A stretch of DNA of 12,238 nucleotides from CAZGQY01 sp964528035 (lineage in GTDB: Bacteria > Pseudomonadota > Gammaproteobacteria > Methylococcales > UBA1147). The translations under genes were made by a program, and so were the position numbers. The stretch spans positions 1 to 12,238 of the forward strand of contig CAZGQY010000128.1 of NCBI GenBank assembly GCA_964528035.1, given 5' to 3'. Shown piece by piece: positions 1 through 8,128 of the stretch. The notes below the pieces were generated by a model. That model did no database searches and was not told the origin of the DNA. It was given only the letters and a program-made list of their open reading frames with translations. Every line of letters begins with the position of its first letter. The first letter of the stretch is position 1.

Positions 1-1
1 T

Positions 2-550
2 ACTCAGAAGCCAAGGTTGGTTATATTAACCTCTGAGACTGATTATGCGACTAAGCTGGCATTTCCTGCTGGGCGTATGTTTACGACATTTTTCGAAACT
101 CATGATGATGTAGAGCGAAACGCTTGTAAGAAGTGGGCACTAACACTCAGAGAAGGCGAAGCAGATCGATCAGCTGTTGGTCATTTCGATGATCTGGTGA
201 GTCACACATTGATGCCAGCAGATGGTGAGACCGGCATCTCTGTTGTTGAGCGAGGAAATGTGACAGATATCTGGAATTCGCTTGATCAGGGTGGTGCGAT
301 TAAAGTCGGATCAACAGTGTTAACCCATTTAAACAGAACCCATGTTCTCAATCCGTATATGAACGTTCGGGTTGACACAAAATTGATCGCCGATCACAAC
401 GATGTATTCGGTAAAGATGTCTGGGAATTTATTCGAATGTTGATACTCTTATCGACGACTGACGGGTCGGAAACAGATAAACATTGTGATAAACAATACC
501 AGGAATGTAAGGCGCAGCCAGAAATACCGGTAGAAACGGACGGTTCCTGA
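2..550 (+). CDS. Unrecognised protein, 5' end outside the window
   Basis: This frame is open from the first base of the window to a TGA at 548-550, so the gene almost certainly starts upstream; a TTG at 17 is possible as a start but has no reason to be preferred over a longer protein. About 180 residues are visible. They are soluble in character, with no membrane segment. I do not recognise a family. A weak resemblance to the end of alpha/beta hydrolases is visible: an acidic turn around PADGETG, then a strand followed by IADHNDVF near the C-terminus, which could be the acid and histidine of a catalytic triad. The last 35 residues are polar, contain two cysteines and look disordered. The next gene, 107 bp downstream on the same strand, encodes a small membrane protein, so a toxin/lipase with its immunity protein is one possible reading. 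That is speculation. Confidence 0.6.
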   Translation, partial: TQKPRLVILTSETDYATKLAFPAGRMFTTFFETHDDVERNACKKWALTLREGEADRSAVGHFDDLVSHTLMPADGETGISVVERGNVTDIWNSLDQGGAIKVGSTVLTHLNRTHVLNPYMNVRVDTKLIADHNDVFGKDVWEFIRMLILLSTTDGSETDKHCDKQYQECKAQPEIPVETDGS

Positions 551-607
551 TTAATTCGTGCCGATTGTTATTTGAAAATGGCTGTAGTAGTTTAGTGAGA
601 ATATTTC

Positions 608-631
608 TGAGGACGTGCAAGCGCATCCTCA
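608..631. repeat. Small inverted repeat between two genes
   Basis: TGAGGA at 608-613 is matched by TCCTCA at 626-631 around a 12-nt centre that can pair partly (GTGC with GCGC). It lies in the 107-bp gap between the first two genes. There is no T-run after it, so it is not a classic terminator. Function unknown. Confidence 0.25.
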
Positions 632-657
632 TCACGAAACTCGCTGAGTAGCTACAA

Positions 658-1167
658 ATGTTTTTATATACTGCGGAATATTGGCAATACTACCGAGGAC
701 TGATATTGGTCACTCAATTCTTATTGTTGCTAATCGCCAGCCTGTTGCTGGTTTGGATTTCTACTCCGGATACAAACCAGCGCCTACCCAATCGAATTCG
801 TTTGTCGCTGGGTTTGCCCTTTGCCTTTTGGTATAGCGATGTCCTTCTATGGCAGGTTTTCTGGCCCTGCTGGATTGGGCTTAATACTCTCGTATTTTTG
901 GTCGATAGCCTGGCCAAATTAGGGATTACTTCCGTATTGATCTGGGATACGACCCAACTATTGGTATTTGTTGTGTTGTATTGGTGGTGTATTTCGGTAT
1001 GGCGATCTTCAGCAAATACAAGATTAAAGTTGTGGGCATTCCTGGCTCGCCTGATGGTGGTTGTTAGCTTTTTGGAAATTGCGCATCGGGTCTACGTTCG
1101 GATAAATTTTCCTAGAGAATTTTTTAATTGTAACGATGGCTTGTTCAATTTTAGAAATTGTTTTTAG
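658..1167 (+). CDS. Small polytopic membrane protein of unknown function
   Basis: This 169-residue protein is strongly hydrophobic. Likely membrane segments are near residues 16-35, 55-82 (long, Trp-rich, perhaps imperfect), 97-115 and 126-145, giving about four helices and a short cysteine-containing tail. I recognise no family. The ATG at 658 is the first in frame after a TAG at 649-651; the ribosome binding site is weak (only a GAG about 11 nt upstream). The stop TAG at 1165-1167 is shared with the left end of the palindromic repeat that begins at 1164. If a single TTA target is restored by removing the repeat, the gene still ends with TAG, so the insertion would not have changed the protein. 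It may be expressed with the preceding gene; an immunity-protein role is conceivable but unproven. Confidence 0.7.
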   Translation: MFLYTAEYWQYYRGLILVTQFLLLLIASLLLVWISTPDTNQRLPNRIRLSLGLPFAFWYSDVLLWQVFWPCWIGLNTLVFLVDSLAKLGITSVLIWDTTQLLVFVVLYWWCISVWRSSANTRLKLWAFLARLMVVVSFLEIAHRVYVRINFPREFFNCNDGLFNFRNCF

Positions 1168-1329
1168 GAGCGAGGTTTTAACAATATGCGAAAGATTGAC
1201 ACAGGATAATTGTTTGTCTTCAAGGCGTAGCAACAGGCGCATAGCAGGGCTACGCAACTGTTGCTACAACGCAGAAGACGGACAATAAGACAAGTCAAGA
1301 TTCGTATATTATTGAATCCTCGCTCCTTA
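1164..1329. repeat. 166-nt palindromic repeat, MITE-like, complete copy
   Basis: The element is bounded by GGAGCGAGG (1167-1175) and its inverted copy CCTCGCTCC (1318-1326), each flanked on the outside by TTA in direct orientation (1164-1166 and 1327-1329), as expected of a 3-bp target duplication. The inverted symmetry continues through the whole element with mismatches and ends in a strong central hairpin at 1227-1267, whose centre (1247) coincides with the middle of the element. It has no coding capacity of its own. A second copy at 12140 matches its left 100 nt with about three substitutions and one 1-nt gap. This fits a non-autonomous MITE or another dispersed palindromic family. The RNA would fold into one long hairpin and could end or stabilise the upstream transcript. 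Confidence 0.85.
1227..1267. repeat. Central hairpin of the palindromic repeat
   Basis: GTAGCAACAG (1227-1236) and CTGTTGCTAC (1258-1267) pair perfectly, and the pairing continues inwards between 1237-1245 and 1249-1257 with three mismatches, leaving a 3-nt loop AGG (1246-1248). This gives 19-nt arms with 16 matches. The same sequence is present in the second copy up to the window end. It is the most stable part of the element on either strand. Confidence 0.8.
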
Positions 1330-1695
1330 GTGGTCAATTGGCTTTTTTCTGTGAGTATTAAGCCATCAGAACGTTTCATCTCAAATTATCAATCACTGCA
1401 AAAAATTGCATATCAAATATATAAATTTGGTGGATGCGTTTTCGCAAACAAATAGCCGACAATAAATTTATAAGCATTATTGTGTCTATTATGCGAACGG
1501 CTCGACGGATCACTTAAGTGCTTAGGGGAAGCGCCCAAACCTCCGAATATTTGCCACAAAAACCATCAATAAATTGATAGAGATCAAAGGTTTTGGCTTT
1601 TCTGCTATCTGCTGCCCGGTGGCTGACCTGTAGTTTTCCGGGATATAACTTTCAGCTGCAGAAATTATCGACCTGGCTCGGCCACGTTCTGCTTT
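1330..1695. other. Intergenic region with no convincing gene
   Basis: This 366-bp stretch lies between the palindromic repeat and the 3' end of the minus-strand acyltransferase gene. All six frames are broken by stops and the short open stretches show no recognisable protein pattern or good ribosome binding site. A 10-bp perfect palindrome CACTTAAGTG is at 1511-1520. It is where transcription from the left (plus) and from the right (minus) converges, so terminators would be expected, but I see no hairpin followed by a T-run. I see no tRNA or known RNA here. Confidence 0.5.
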
Positions 1696-3660
1696 TTAAT
1701 TTTCTATTTCGTCAACAATGACGCTATAAAATTCATTCCTTTTTCCAAGTTCAGCAGACCCCTCGTGTGACAGATGTCCCTGGTCTCTATAAAGGAATGT
1801 TGAGCCAATATGTGTTTGACACATCGCAGGGCCACAAATATAGCGATCAAGACGGACGACACGGTAATGCTCCTGAATTATTTCCAGGAAACTATAAACC
1901 CTGGCGATGTTTTGAGAAATCTTGTTTTGTTGAAAATTACATTTATCCAAATTCTGTCCCGTGAAGTCCGCGTGAGCCAGGCATCGACCGAGGTCAACGC
2001 CATTGCCAGGGGGTGGCGAAAAAACAATAGGGGTGATACCCATAGATTTCAGTTCGCCCAGTGTGCTTAAAAACTCTTTGGCGGCTAAATCAAAATCGGC
2101 TTTTACAAGATCGCCTGTACGGAAAAGCAAAGCTTTGTCTGCAGATAAATATCCACTGAATGGTGATGATACTACGGCATATTTAATTGTATTATTAAAT
2201 TCAAGCCATTCGCGAACTTTCCCTGTGAATTCCAAGCAAGCTTTAGCCTTGCTTACCGGGTACTTTGGTTTGGAAACACGGGCAACATCAAAAAATGGCC
2301 CACAGGCGTTTTGTGTCATCTGAATGATTTTTGCATCCGGATTTGATGCGATTATTCCCTGTACCAGGTGCATTGCATAAGAATCCCCCCATACCACTAT
2401 TTCCGGTGCATTGTCTGTACGACATACAGGCGATAAGGTAAAAGATCCAGTACATATTTCCCCCAATCCATAATTTACTTTCCATTTCTCCTCTAAAGAC
2501 TGGGTCGTTAATTTGCTATTGTTAGACCGACCAATAAAACCGTCTGTCATGTATCCTGCAATTCCAATCGCCAGGAACATGCTCGATCCCGTTATTGCAA
2601 AAATAAGCATTGCTTTTTTATTTGTTTGGCCATTGTTCCTAAATGGCCTCTCAACATATTTCCAACTTAGGTAAGCCAGCAGAAACGAAACGATAGCCAA
2701 TAGTGCAAACATCAGTTGATCTGGATTTGTAACACTTGTATGCCGCAGAAAAGCAAAAAGAGGTTGATGCCAGAGGTAAGCGCTATAACTGATTAAACCA
2801 ATTCCGACCAGAATCCTTGTGCCAAGTAACTGACCTATCAGTGTCTGTGGATTTGCAAAAAGGATAATCAATCCTGCACCTATGGTGGGGATTAGTGTAT
2901 AGAGGCTGGGGAACGGTACAGTCTCGTCAAAGGCATATACCGCATACACAATCATGAGAAGACCCATCAAACTCATCGCATTTCCAACAAATTTATGAGA
3001 TAAGATTGTACGAACTGCCAGTGTTCGATATATAAAATAGAAGGCGATGCTGGCACCTATGGCAAGCTCCCAAGCTCTCGTCGGCAGCAAAAAGAATGCC
3101 GCTGAAGGTCGGTTATAGGCTCCCCATTGTGCGATTGCCAGACTGATGGCGGCAATGAGCAGAAATGAAGCGAGCATCCAGCGTTTATTAAACTGCCATA
3201 TCAGCGTCAGAAACAAAGGGAATAAGGCATAATATTGCTCTTCTACTGCCAGACTCCAGGTATGTAGCAGGGGTTTCAATTCATTGGCTGTACCCCAATA
3301 CCCTGTTTCACGCCAAAAAAGTATATTCGAAGCAAACACCGAAGTAGCAGCCAAACTTTGAGAAAAATCCTTCATATCCGATGGCAAAAGCCACAGCCAC
3401 GCGAAGGGTAGAGAAACCAACATCACTAAAAATAGCGCAGGCAGGATACGTCTGGCTCGTCGTTCGTAGAATTTAGCCAAAGAGAATGTGCCCTGCTCCT
3501 TTTCAATAAGAATTATTGTTGTAATCAGATAGCCACTGATGACAAAAAAGACATCGACACCAACAAAACCACCACTGAAATGCTCAAAACCCGCATGGAA
3601 TAAGATAACGGGAATTACGGCGACAGCTCTTAAACCATCAATTTCGGCGCGATATTTCAT
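1696..3660 (-). CDS. OafA/YrhL-type membrane acyltransferase with C-terminal SGNH domain
   Basis: This 654-residue protein has the two-part architecture of bacterial AT3-SGNH acyltransferases, which O-acylate envelope polysaccharides: the membrane part carries the acyl group across the inner membrane and the periplasmic SGNH domain transfers it. Residues 1-375 hold about ten to eleven membrane helices and the AT3 hallmarks: R11 and H22 with the typical ten-residue spacing, GVDVFFVISGYL at 34-45, FYERRARRILPAL at 64-76, and WSLAVEEQYY at 135-144. Residues 420-654 form the SGNH domain, with the nucleophile in GDS at 425-427 and the catalytic Asp/His pair in DQGH at 626-629. Both active sites look intact. 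The glycan substrate cannot be told. It is the last gene of the asmA-mutY-yggX run, 38 bp after yggX. It is not part of that block in familiar gammaproteobacteria such as E. coli, so it is probably a local addition. Confidence 0.92.
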   Translation of the reverse strand: MKYRAEIDGLRAVAVIPVILFHAGFEHFSGGFVGVDVFFVISGYLITTIILIEKEQGTFSLAKFYERRARRILPALFLVMLVSLPFAWLWLLPSDMKDFSQSLAATSVFASNILFWRETGYWGTANELKPLLHTWSLAVEEQYYALFPLFLTLIWQFNKRWMLASFLLIAAISLAIAQWGAYNRPSAAFFLLPTRAWELAIGASIAFYFIYRTLAVRTILSHKFVGNAMSLMGLLMIVYAVYAFDETVPFPSLYTLIPTIGAGLIILFANPQTLIGQLLGTRILVGIGLISYSAYLWHQPLFAFLRHTSVTNPDQLMFALLAIVSFLLAYLSWKYVERPFRNNGQTNKKAMLIFAITGSSMFLAIGIAGYMTDGFIGRSNNSKLTTQSLEEKWKVNYGLGEICTGSFTLSPVCRTDNAPEIVVWGDSYAMHLVQGIIASNPDAKIIQMTQNACGPFFDVARVSKPKYPVSKAKACLEFTGKVREWLEFNNTIKYAVVSSPFSGYLSADKALLFRTGDLVKADFDLAAKEFLSTLGELKSMGITPIVFSPPPGNGVDLGRCLAHADFTGQNLDKCNFQQNKISQNIARVYSFLEIIQEHYRVVRLDRYICGPAMCQTHIGSTFLYRDQGHLSHEGSAELGKRNEFYSVIVDEIEN

Positions 3661-3698
3661 GTTTTACCAGGGTGAATCCGTGTGGCTATATGTGCGAT

Positions 3699-3968
3699 TC
3701 AATTAGGCGGCACGTAATCTTCCGGGGTTTTGCTCCCATCACCGAACAGAAATTTTTCTCGTTCAGTGACCAGAAATTTTTTCGCGTCTGATTCGAAGGG
3801 TGTTAATCGGTGTTCATTTATTAGCATGGTCTGCAGGCTGACCCATTGTTGCCATGCTTGTTTAGATACGCTTTCGTAAATACGCTGCCCTTTTGCTCCT
3901 GGGAAAGGTGGTTTATCGAGGCCTTCAGCATCAATATCTAATTTGACGCAATGTACGATTCTAGTCAT
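3699..3968 (-). CDS. yggX: YggX, probable Fe(II)-trafficking / oxidative damage protection protein
   Basis: This 89-residue protein matches the YggX family along its whole length (E. coli YggX has 91). Visible family features are Cys7 near the N-terminus, the PPFPGAKGQRIY turn at residues 20-31, the Trp-rich helix QAWQQWVSLQTMLINE at 37-52 and the acidic FLFG..KTPEDYVPP tail. YggX protects iron-sulfur enzymes from oxidation and helps their repair in the cytoplasm; Cys7 is the conserved cysteine tied to this role. It follows mutY by 47 bp, the usual gammaproteobacterial order, which makes sense because MutY is itself a 4Fe-4S protein. An AAGG ribosome binding site lies about 8 nt before the ATG. 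Confidence 0.95.
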   Translation of the reverse strand: MTRIVHCVKLDIDAEGLDKPPFPGAKGQRIYESVSKQAWQQWVSLQTMLINEHRLTPFESDAKKFLVTEREKFLFGDGSKTPEDYVPPN

Positions 3969-4015
3969 TATGTTGCCTTTTAGTGTTAGTTTCGAGTGAC
4001 AGTGGGTATCACAGA

Positions 4016-5050
4016 TTATTTCGAGATTAGTTGCAGTAGTCTTGTTATGGGTGTGGGCAGACCAACAAGTTCAGTTTTTGCGGGGTTTTGCCAAAGGCTT
4101 TGGTTATTTTCCGTCACGCTGTCAGAATAACTTTCTACATTTGCCACAACAGGAGAATAATCCAGGTGAAAATGGGAAAAGGTGTGTCGCTTTGTAGCCA
4201 ACCATTCGTAGTTTGAAATTTTGAATGGTTTACACCATTCATATATTTCCTGTTTGCTTGCAAATTCCGGGGGACACCAAAGGTTGCTCCAAATACCAAC
4301 AGGTGGACGTTTATTAAGGAAAATATCCCCCTGATTATTTTTCAGAAAAAGCATATAACAGTGTTTGCTTGGCTTATCTTTTTTGGGTCGTGGTGCCGGT
4401 ATCTTCTCAGTACTATCGTATTTTCTCGCATAGCACTCCAACTGTAGCGGGCAGTTTTTGCAATCTGGCTGTCGCCGTTTGCAGACTGTTGCGCCCAGAT
4501 CCATAATGCCCTGAGTGTATTCACCAACGTGTAATCTGGGAGTATTTAATTCGCTGAGAGTCCATAGTTTTTGGCTTATGGATGTATTCCCGGGCCAACC
4601 GTCTACTCCGTGGAAACGGCTTAATACTCTTTTTACATTACCGTCCAGAATCGCCGCAGGTTTTTCAAATGCGATGCTTAAGATAGCGCCTGCGGTGGAG
4701 CGACCAACACCGGGAAGCTCGCATAATGATTCGAGTGTATTCGGAAATGTTCCTGCTGTATGGATTATTACTGCTGCCCGGTGCATATGTCGAGCACGGG
4801 CATAGTAACCCAAACCTGACCAGTACCCCAGAACTTTGTCCAGTGTCGCGTTAGCCAGTTCTTGTACATCCGGGAATTCAGCCATAAATCGGTTGAAATA
4901 CGGGATAACGGTATTCACTTGAGTCTGCTGTAACATAATTTCGGAGACCCATACTCGATAGGGTGAGATTTTATGTTGCCACGGCAGGTCTTTGCGCCCA
5001 TGTACGCGATGCCAATCCAGAATCCAGGATGCAAAATCAGATTTTCCCAT
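4016..5050 (-). CDS. mutY: A/G-specific adenine DNA glycosylase MutY
   Basis: MutY removes adenine mispaired with 8-oxoguanine or guanine in base excision repair. The 344-residue protein is normal in length and its N-terminus aligns without a gap to E. coli MutY (LDWHRVHGRKDLPWQ at residues 11-25), which supports the ATG at 5050 although no clear ribosome binding site precedes it. Catalytic Glu37 is in SEIMLQQTQV, the helix-hairpin-helix is LPGVGRSTAG at 112-121, and the catalytic Asp136 is in ILDGNVKRV. The 4Fe-4S ligands C190, C197, C200 and C206 keep the family spacing (6, 2 and 5 residues between). The C-terminal NUDIX-like domain that reads 8-oxoG starts near 228 and contains FSHFHLD at 291-297. 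All key residues are present. It lies 32 bp downstream of the AsmA-like gene. Confidence 0.97.
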   Translation of the reverse strand: MGKSDFASWILDWHRVHGRKDLPWQHKISPYRVWVSEIMLQQTQVNTVIPYFNRFMAEFPDVQELANATLDKVLGYWSGLGYYARARHMHRAAVIIHTAGTFPNTLESLCELPGVGRSTAGAILSIAFEKPAAILDGNVKRVLSRFHGVDGWPGNTSISQKLWTLSELNTPRLHVGEYTQGIMDLGATVCKRRQPDCKNCPLQLECYARKYDSTEKIPAPRPKKDKPSKHCYMLFLKNNQGDIFLNKRPPVGIWSNLWCPPEFASKQEIYEWCKPFKISNYEWLATKRHTFSHFHLDYSPVVANVESYSDSVTENNQSLWQNPAKTELVGLPTPITRLLQLISK

Positions 5051-5082
5051 TGAGGATTGAATGGTTCAGGGGTGCACTGAGT

Positions 5083-7272
5083 TTAAAAAAGCTTGTCTAG
5101 AAACTTTGAAGCACCTGGCCCGAACTTTTTATCGATAGATATTATGATTTTCTTTTTGGCTTTGCGTACTTTCGGGTTTTTTAATATTTGTTTGATATCC
5201 AGGTGATATTTTAATTGAGAAAGTGTGCCACTAATTCTGATTGGAATATTGGTACCTGCAAGTTCCTTTATTTTTATATCTGTTAATCCATCGGTATTTT
5301 CGTTAATTTTGGCATCTAATTTGTAATCGACAACCTCATTTTTTAGATTAATGGTTCCGTGACCTTTGATAGCCAGTGCATCGACTTTTGCTGTGAGTGA
5401 ATGATTGTGGACAATTCCTTTTTTAATCCTGGATGCGAAAGCTATTTTTGAAAAGTGGGTTGCGTCGTTCGCATCGGCATTTTGGCTTGATTTGGTTTTG
5501 AGAATAGATTGGGCCTGCTGTGTGATTTTTACAATATTAATGCCCTGCAGTTGTCCATTAATCAAACTGCCTTTTATATCGCCATTTAACGTGGATTTGA
5601 TTTCATCGAAGGTGGATCCTCTGCCGATCAGGCGCAAGGTTCCCCGTGCGGTACCGGAAATACGAGATTTTCCGCTATAGTCCTGCAACAATTGTCCCAA
5701 CTGAATGTTGTTGATGGTTTCGTTCATCGAAATAATGGGTGTTTTGCCGCGAAAGTTAAGCTCCATTGCACCTTTGTATCGACCATCGTAGAATTTTTTA
5801 ATTCTCTGATTGCTATGGATTACCTGGTTTTTACTTTTAACGATTAGTTGCACACCTTGTGCTTTAAGTCCTTTGGCCCTCACATTACCGATATTAAATA
5901 TTCCGTGCAGATTAAGATCTCGAATTGCATCCAGAGGAAATGAATCGTTTGGAATTGCATGTGGCTCGCTGCTTAAATGCTTTCTTACTTTGGATATTGG
6001 TGCCTGACTGGTCTGCTTATTTGTGTTGGCGGTGGTAGAGTGGGGCTTTTCGTCGGGAATGCCTGTTTCGGGAAAATAGCGATCCATATTAACGCGATTG
6101 GCGTTAAAATCCAGGAGAACAGAGCGCTGTTTGTTATGAACAAAAGAAGCTTTGCCTTTTAGGGCAGTATCGTCCAATTGCATCGAAATTTTATTTATTT
6201 GAAGGTTGGATTGCCCGGAATTGTATTTAAACTTAAATTTGCCAACTAAGGAGCTTAAAACTTTTGGATCTTTGGTCGGTGGTAAAGGATGTCCCAGTTT
6301 TTCCATTAATAGTGTCGGGTTAAACTTAGATATCGTGACGGGTCCACTAACATTTGGATTGTCCAATAAGTTAGTGATCGAAATTTCCGAATGAGCCACG
6401 AGGTCGTCGCACCTTAGCTTCAGTTTCAACAAGACCATGGTTTGTTGTTCCATATCCAAAATGACCGCGGTGTCTAATTCGTAGTTAATCGGTTGCTTGG
6501 GACTGGAGTGACTAACGAATTCAGAACGTAGTTGAAACCGTTCCATTTTTGAAATATTAAAGCCAGGTTCTACAAACAACCTGCCTTTGATTTTTGCAGT
6601 GTTAAGAAAAGATTCCGGGATATTGCCTGCTGCCGCACTGATTGAAAAATCAATTGCTGAATTGAATTTGAATCGATCCATATGGAAATTCAAATGTCTG
6701 ATATTGTAGTGTTGTTGGCTTGTATGCGAGTGCCATGCGATTTGAGCATCTTCAAGTGCAATACTTGCGATTTTCATAGTCGAGAGCTGAAAAGCCTCGT
6801 CTTCTTCTGCTGTAAATTGTGGGTTCGAAATTTCAATCGGAATTTGCTTTTTTGATTGTTCCGAGCCTGGATGTGCAAGATTTTCCCAATTTTTAACGCC
6901 TTCAGCATTTGTCGTCAAATTTAACTTTAAACCTTTAAGTTTTGCTTGTTTGACATTGATTTGACCAGAGAGTAGGTCGACCAGTTTGAGTTTGAATATT
7001 GCTTGATCAAATTCTACAAATGGTTTTGCTCCAAACCTGGGTGCGTCACTTAAGCTGACATATCCGGTTTCCACGCTTAGCCAGGGGAATACTGACAGTG
7101 ACAAGTCATCTTTTATCGTCAAGTCCCGACCTGTTTTATCTCTGACAATTTCGGCAATTTCCCCTTTAAAGTCATTCGGATCGAATATGAAGGGTAGAAT
7201 TGCCAAAATAATGCCTAGGGTCAGAATTATGGCCGCCAGTGTGTAGAGGGCAAATTTAATCAACTTTCTCAC
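5083..7272 (-). CDS. AsmA-family inner-membrane-anchored envelope protein
   Basis: The 729-residue protein has one N-terminal membrane helix (about residues 7-30) followed by a large periplasmic region, as in AsmA proteins, which belong to the same broad group as TamB and YhdP and are linked to lipid transport and outer-membrane integrity. After the helix comes the typical AsmA start (DPNDFKGEIAEIVRDKTGRDL, then strand pairs ending VFPWLSVETGYVSLSD and KLVDLLSGQINVKQAKLKGL). The conserved C-terminal AsmA block is at about 540-690, with RGTLRLIGRGSTFDEI, GSLINGQLQGINI and later IPIRISGTL. A low-complexity Ser/Thr/Asn/Lys linker is near 410-440. It is somewhat longer than E. coli AsmA (617). 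Translation starts at GTG (7270-7272): an in-frame TAA lies 15 nt upstream and a GAGA sits about 8 nt before the GTG. It is the first gene of the run with mutY and yggX. Confidence 0.9.
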   Translation of the reverse strand: MRKLIKFALYTLAAIILTLGIILAILPFIFDPNDFKGEIAEIVRDKTGRDLTIKDDLSLSVFPWLSVETGYVSLSDAPRFGAKPFVEFDQAIFKLKLVDLLSGQINVKQAKLKGLKLNLTTNAEGVKNWENLAHPGSEQSKKQIPIEISNPQFTAEEDEAFQLSTMKIASIALEDAQIAWHSHTSQQHYNIRHLNFHMDRFKFNSAIDFSISAAAGNIPESFLNTAKIKGRLFVEPGFNISKMERFQLRSEFVSHSSPKQPINYELDTAVILDMEQQTMVLLKLKLRCDDLVAHSEISITNLLDNPNVSGPVTISKFNPTLLMEKLGHPLPPTKDPKVLSSLVGKFKFKYNSGQSNLQINKISMQLDDTALKGKASFVHNKQRSVLLDFNANRVNMDRYFPETGIPDEKPHSTTANTNKQTSQAPISKVRKHLSSEPHAIPNDSFPLDAIRDLNLHGIFNIGNVRAKGLKAQGVQLIVKSKNQVIHSNQRIKKFYDGRYKGAMELNFRGKTPIISMNETINNIQLGQLLQDYSGKSRISGTARGTLRLIGRGSTFDEIKSTLNGDIKGSLINGQLQGINIVKITQQAQSILKTKSSQNADANDATHFSKIAFASRIKKGIVHNHSLTAKVDALAIKGHGTINLKNEVVDYKLDAKINENTDGLTDIKIKELAGTNIPIRISGTLSQLKYHLDIKQILKNPKVRKAKKKIIISIDKKFGPGASKFLDKLF

Positions 7273-7374
7273 TACGATTCTCGTTTATTATTTGGCAATG
7301 AACAGCGCTATATCAGTTTACTAAGACCCCATTCTGACATGCTATTGCATGCTTCGCATAGTGATAATCGGCTT

Positions 7375-8106
7375 TCAAAGTTCGGTAGATGGGAGATGGC
7401 CCTGTTTAGAAAGGCCTTGAATGCTTGCCATATGGCCGATAATTAGCCGGTTCACGTCGTTTAGAGTGTCCACAGTCATGTGGGTATTACTTAAAGGCTG
7501 TGATGAAACAGTCGAGTTGTCGGGCACTTGAATCGGGATCGTCTGCGCTTGAATAGCCGCCGCGATACCCGGTTCGGAATCTTCTAAAACGACGCACTGT
7601 TGAGGCGGTGTTTTTAACAGAGCTGCTGCGCTAAGGAAAATATCGGGTGCGGGTTTTGGTCTGCGTACCTGGTCCCGAGTCAACATATTCGTAAAAGTGT
7701 TTGATAGACCTGCGTATTCCAAGCATTTATCTGCATAGTGTTTTTCGCTGTTGGTCGCCAGACAAAAGGGCAGTTGATGATTTTTGAGCGTTTCCAGTAA
7801 AGGGATAATTCCCGTTTTGGTTTTTATACCGAATTTATCGACATGGCTTTGCCAATATTTCGCACTTTGGTGTTTAAATTGGGTGAGCGGAAATTTATTG
7901 CCGAATTCTTCTAACAACAATGTTTCGATCACATCAAAAGACCGCCCGGCAAAGTTTTTGCAAAAACTTTCTGTTAGCGGATAGCCGAGAGAATGTCCCG
8001 CCGCCTGCCAGGCGATTCGATAGGTCGGTTCAGAATCGATGACCAGCCCATCCATGTCCATAATGACCGCAGAAAATTTTGGCAGCTTAGCAAGTTTTAG
8101 GCACAT
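7375..8106 (-). CDS. HAD-superfamily hydrolase, beta-phosphoglucomutase/phosphatase type
   Basis: This is a cytoplasmic HAD subfamily IA enzyme that transfers or removes phosphate from a small substrate, probably a sugar phosphate; the substrate is not readable. With the start chosen here it has 243 residues. Motif I is DMDGLVIDSEP (nucleophile D17, acid/base D19), a small helical cap follows at about 28-95, motif II is ATNS (117-120), motif III is the lysine in RRPKPAPD (K151), and motif IV is LEDSEPG (E175, D176). The frame is open to a start at 8247, but those 47 extra residues overlap the previous gene by more than 100 bp and look nothing like a HAD N-terminus; the ATG at 8104-8106 places the first strand correctly and leaves a 22-bp gap. 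No good ribosome binding site is seen, so translation may be coupled to the upstream gene. Confidence 0.88.
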   Translation of the reverse strand: MCLKLAKLPKFSAVIMDMDGLVIDSEPTYRIAWQAAGHSLGYPLTESFCKNFAGRSFDVIETLLLEEFGNKFPLTQFKHQSAKYWQSHVDKFGIKTKTGIIPLLETLKNHQLPFCLATNSEKHYADKCLEYAGLSNTFTNMLTRDQVRRPKPAPDIFLSAAALLKTPPQQCVVLEDSEPGIAAAIQAQTIPIQVPDNSTVSSQPLSNTHMTVDTLNDVNRLIIGHMASIQGLSKQGHLPSTEL

Positions 8107-8128
8107 GAAAGCAGGAATCAGATGGAAG

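Noticed and set aside
1024..1455. Short open frames on both strands across the palindromic repeat
   Set aside because: They exist because the palindrome keeps similar sequence on both strands; they have no ribosome binding site, no family resemblance and run through the repeat boundaries.
1330..1695. Transposase remnant or structural RNA in the gap
   Set aside because: No frame gives a recognisable transposase fragment and I could not fold a tRNA or known RNA from it by eye.
1767..2323. Open frames of 65-106 codons on the plus strand inside the acyltransferase gene
   Set aside because: They are opposite-strand shadows of the well-supported SGNH domain, with unnatural composition.
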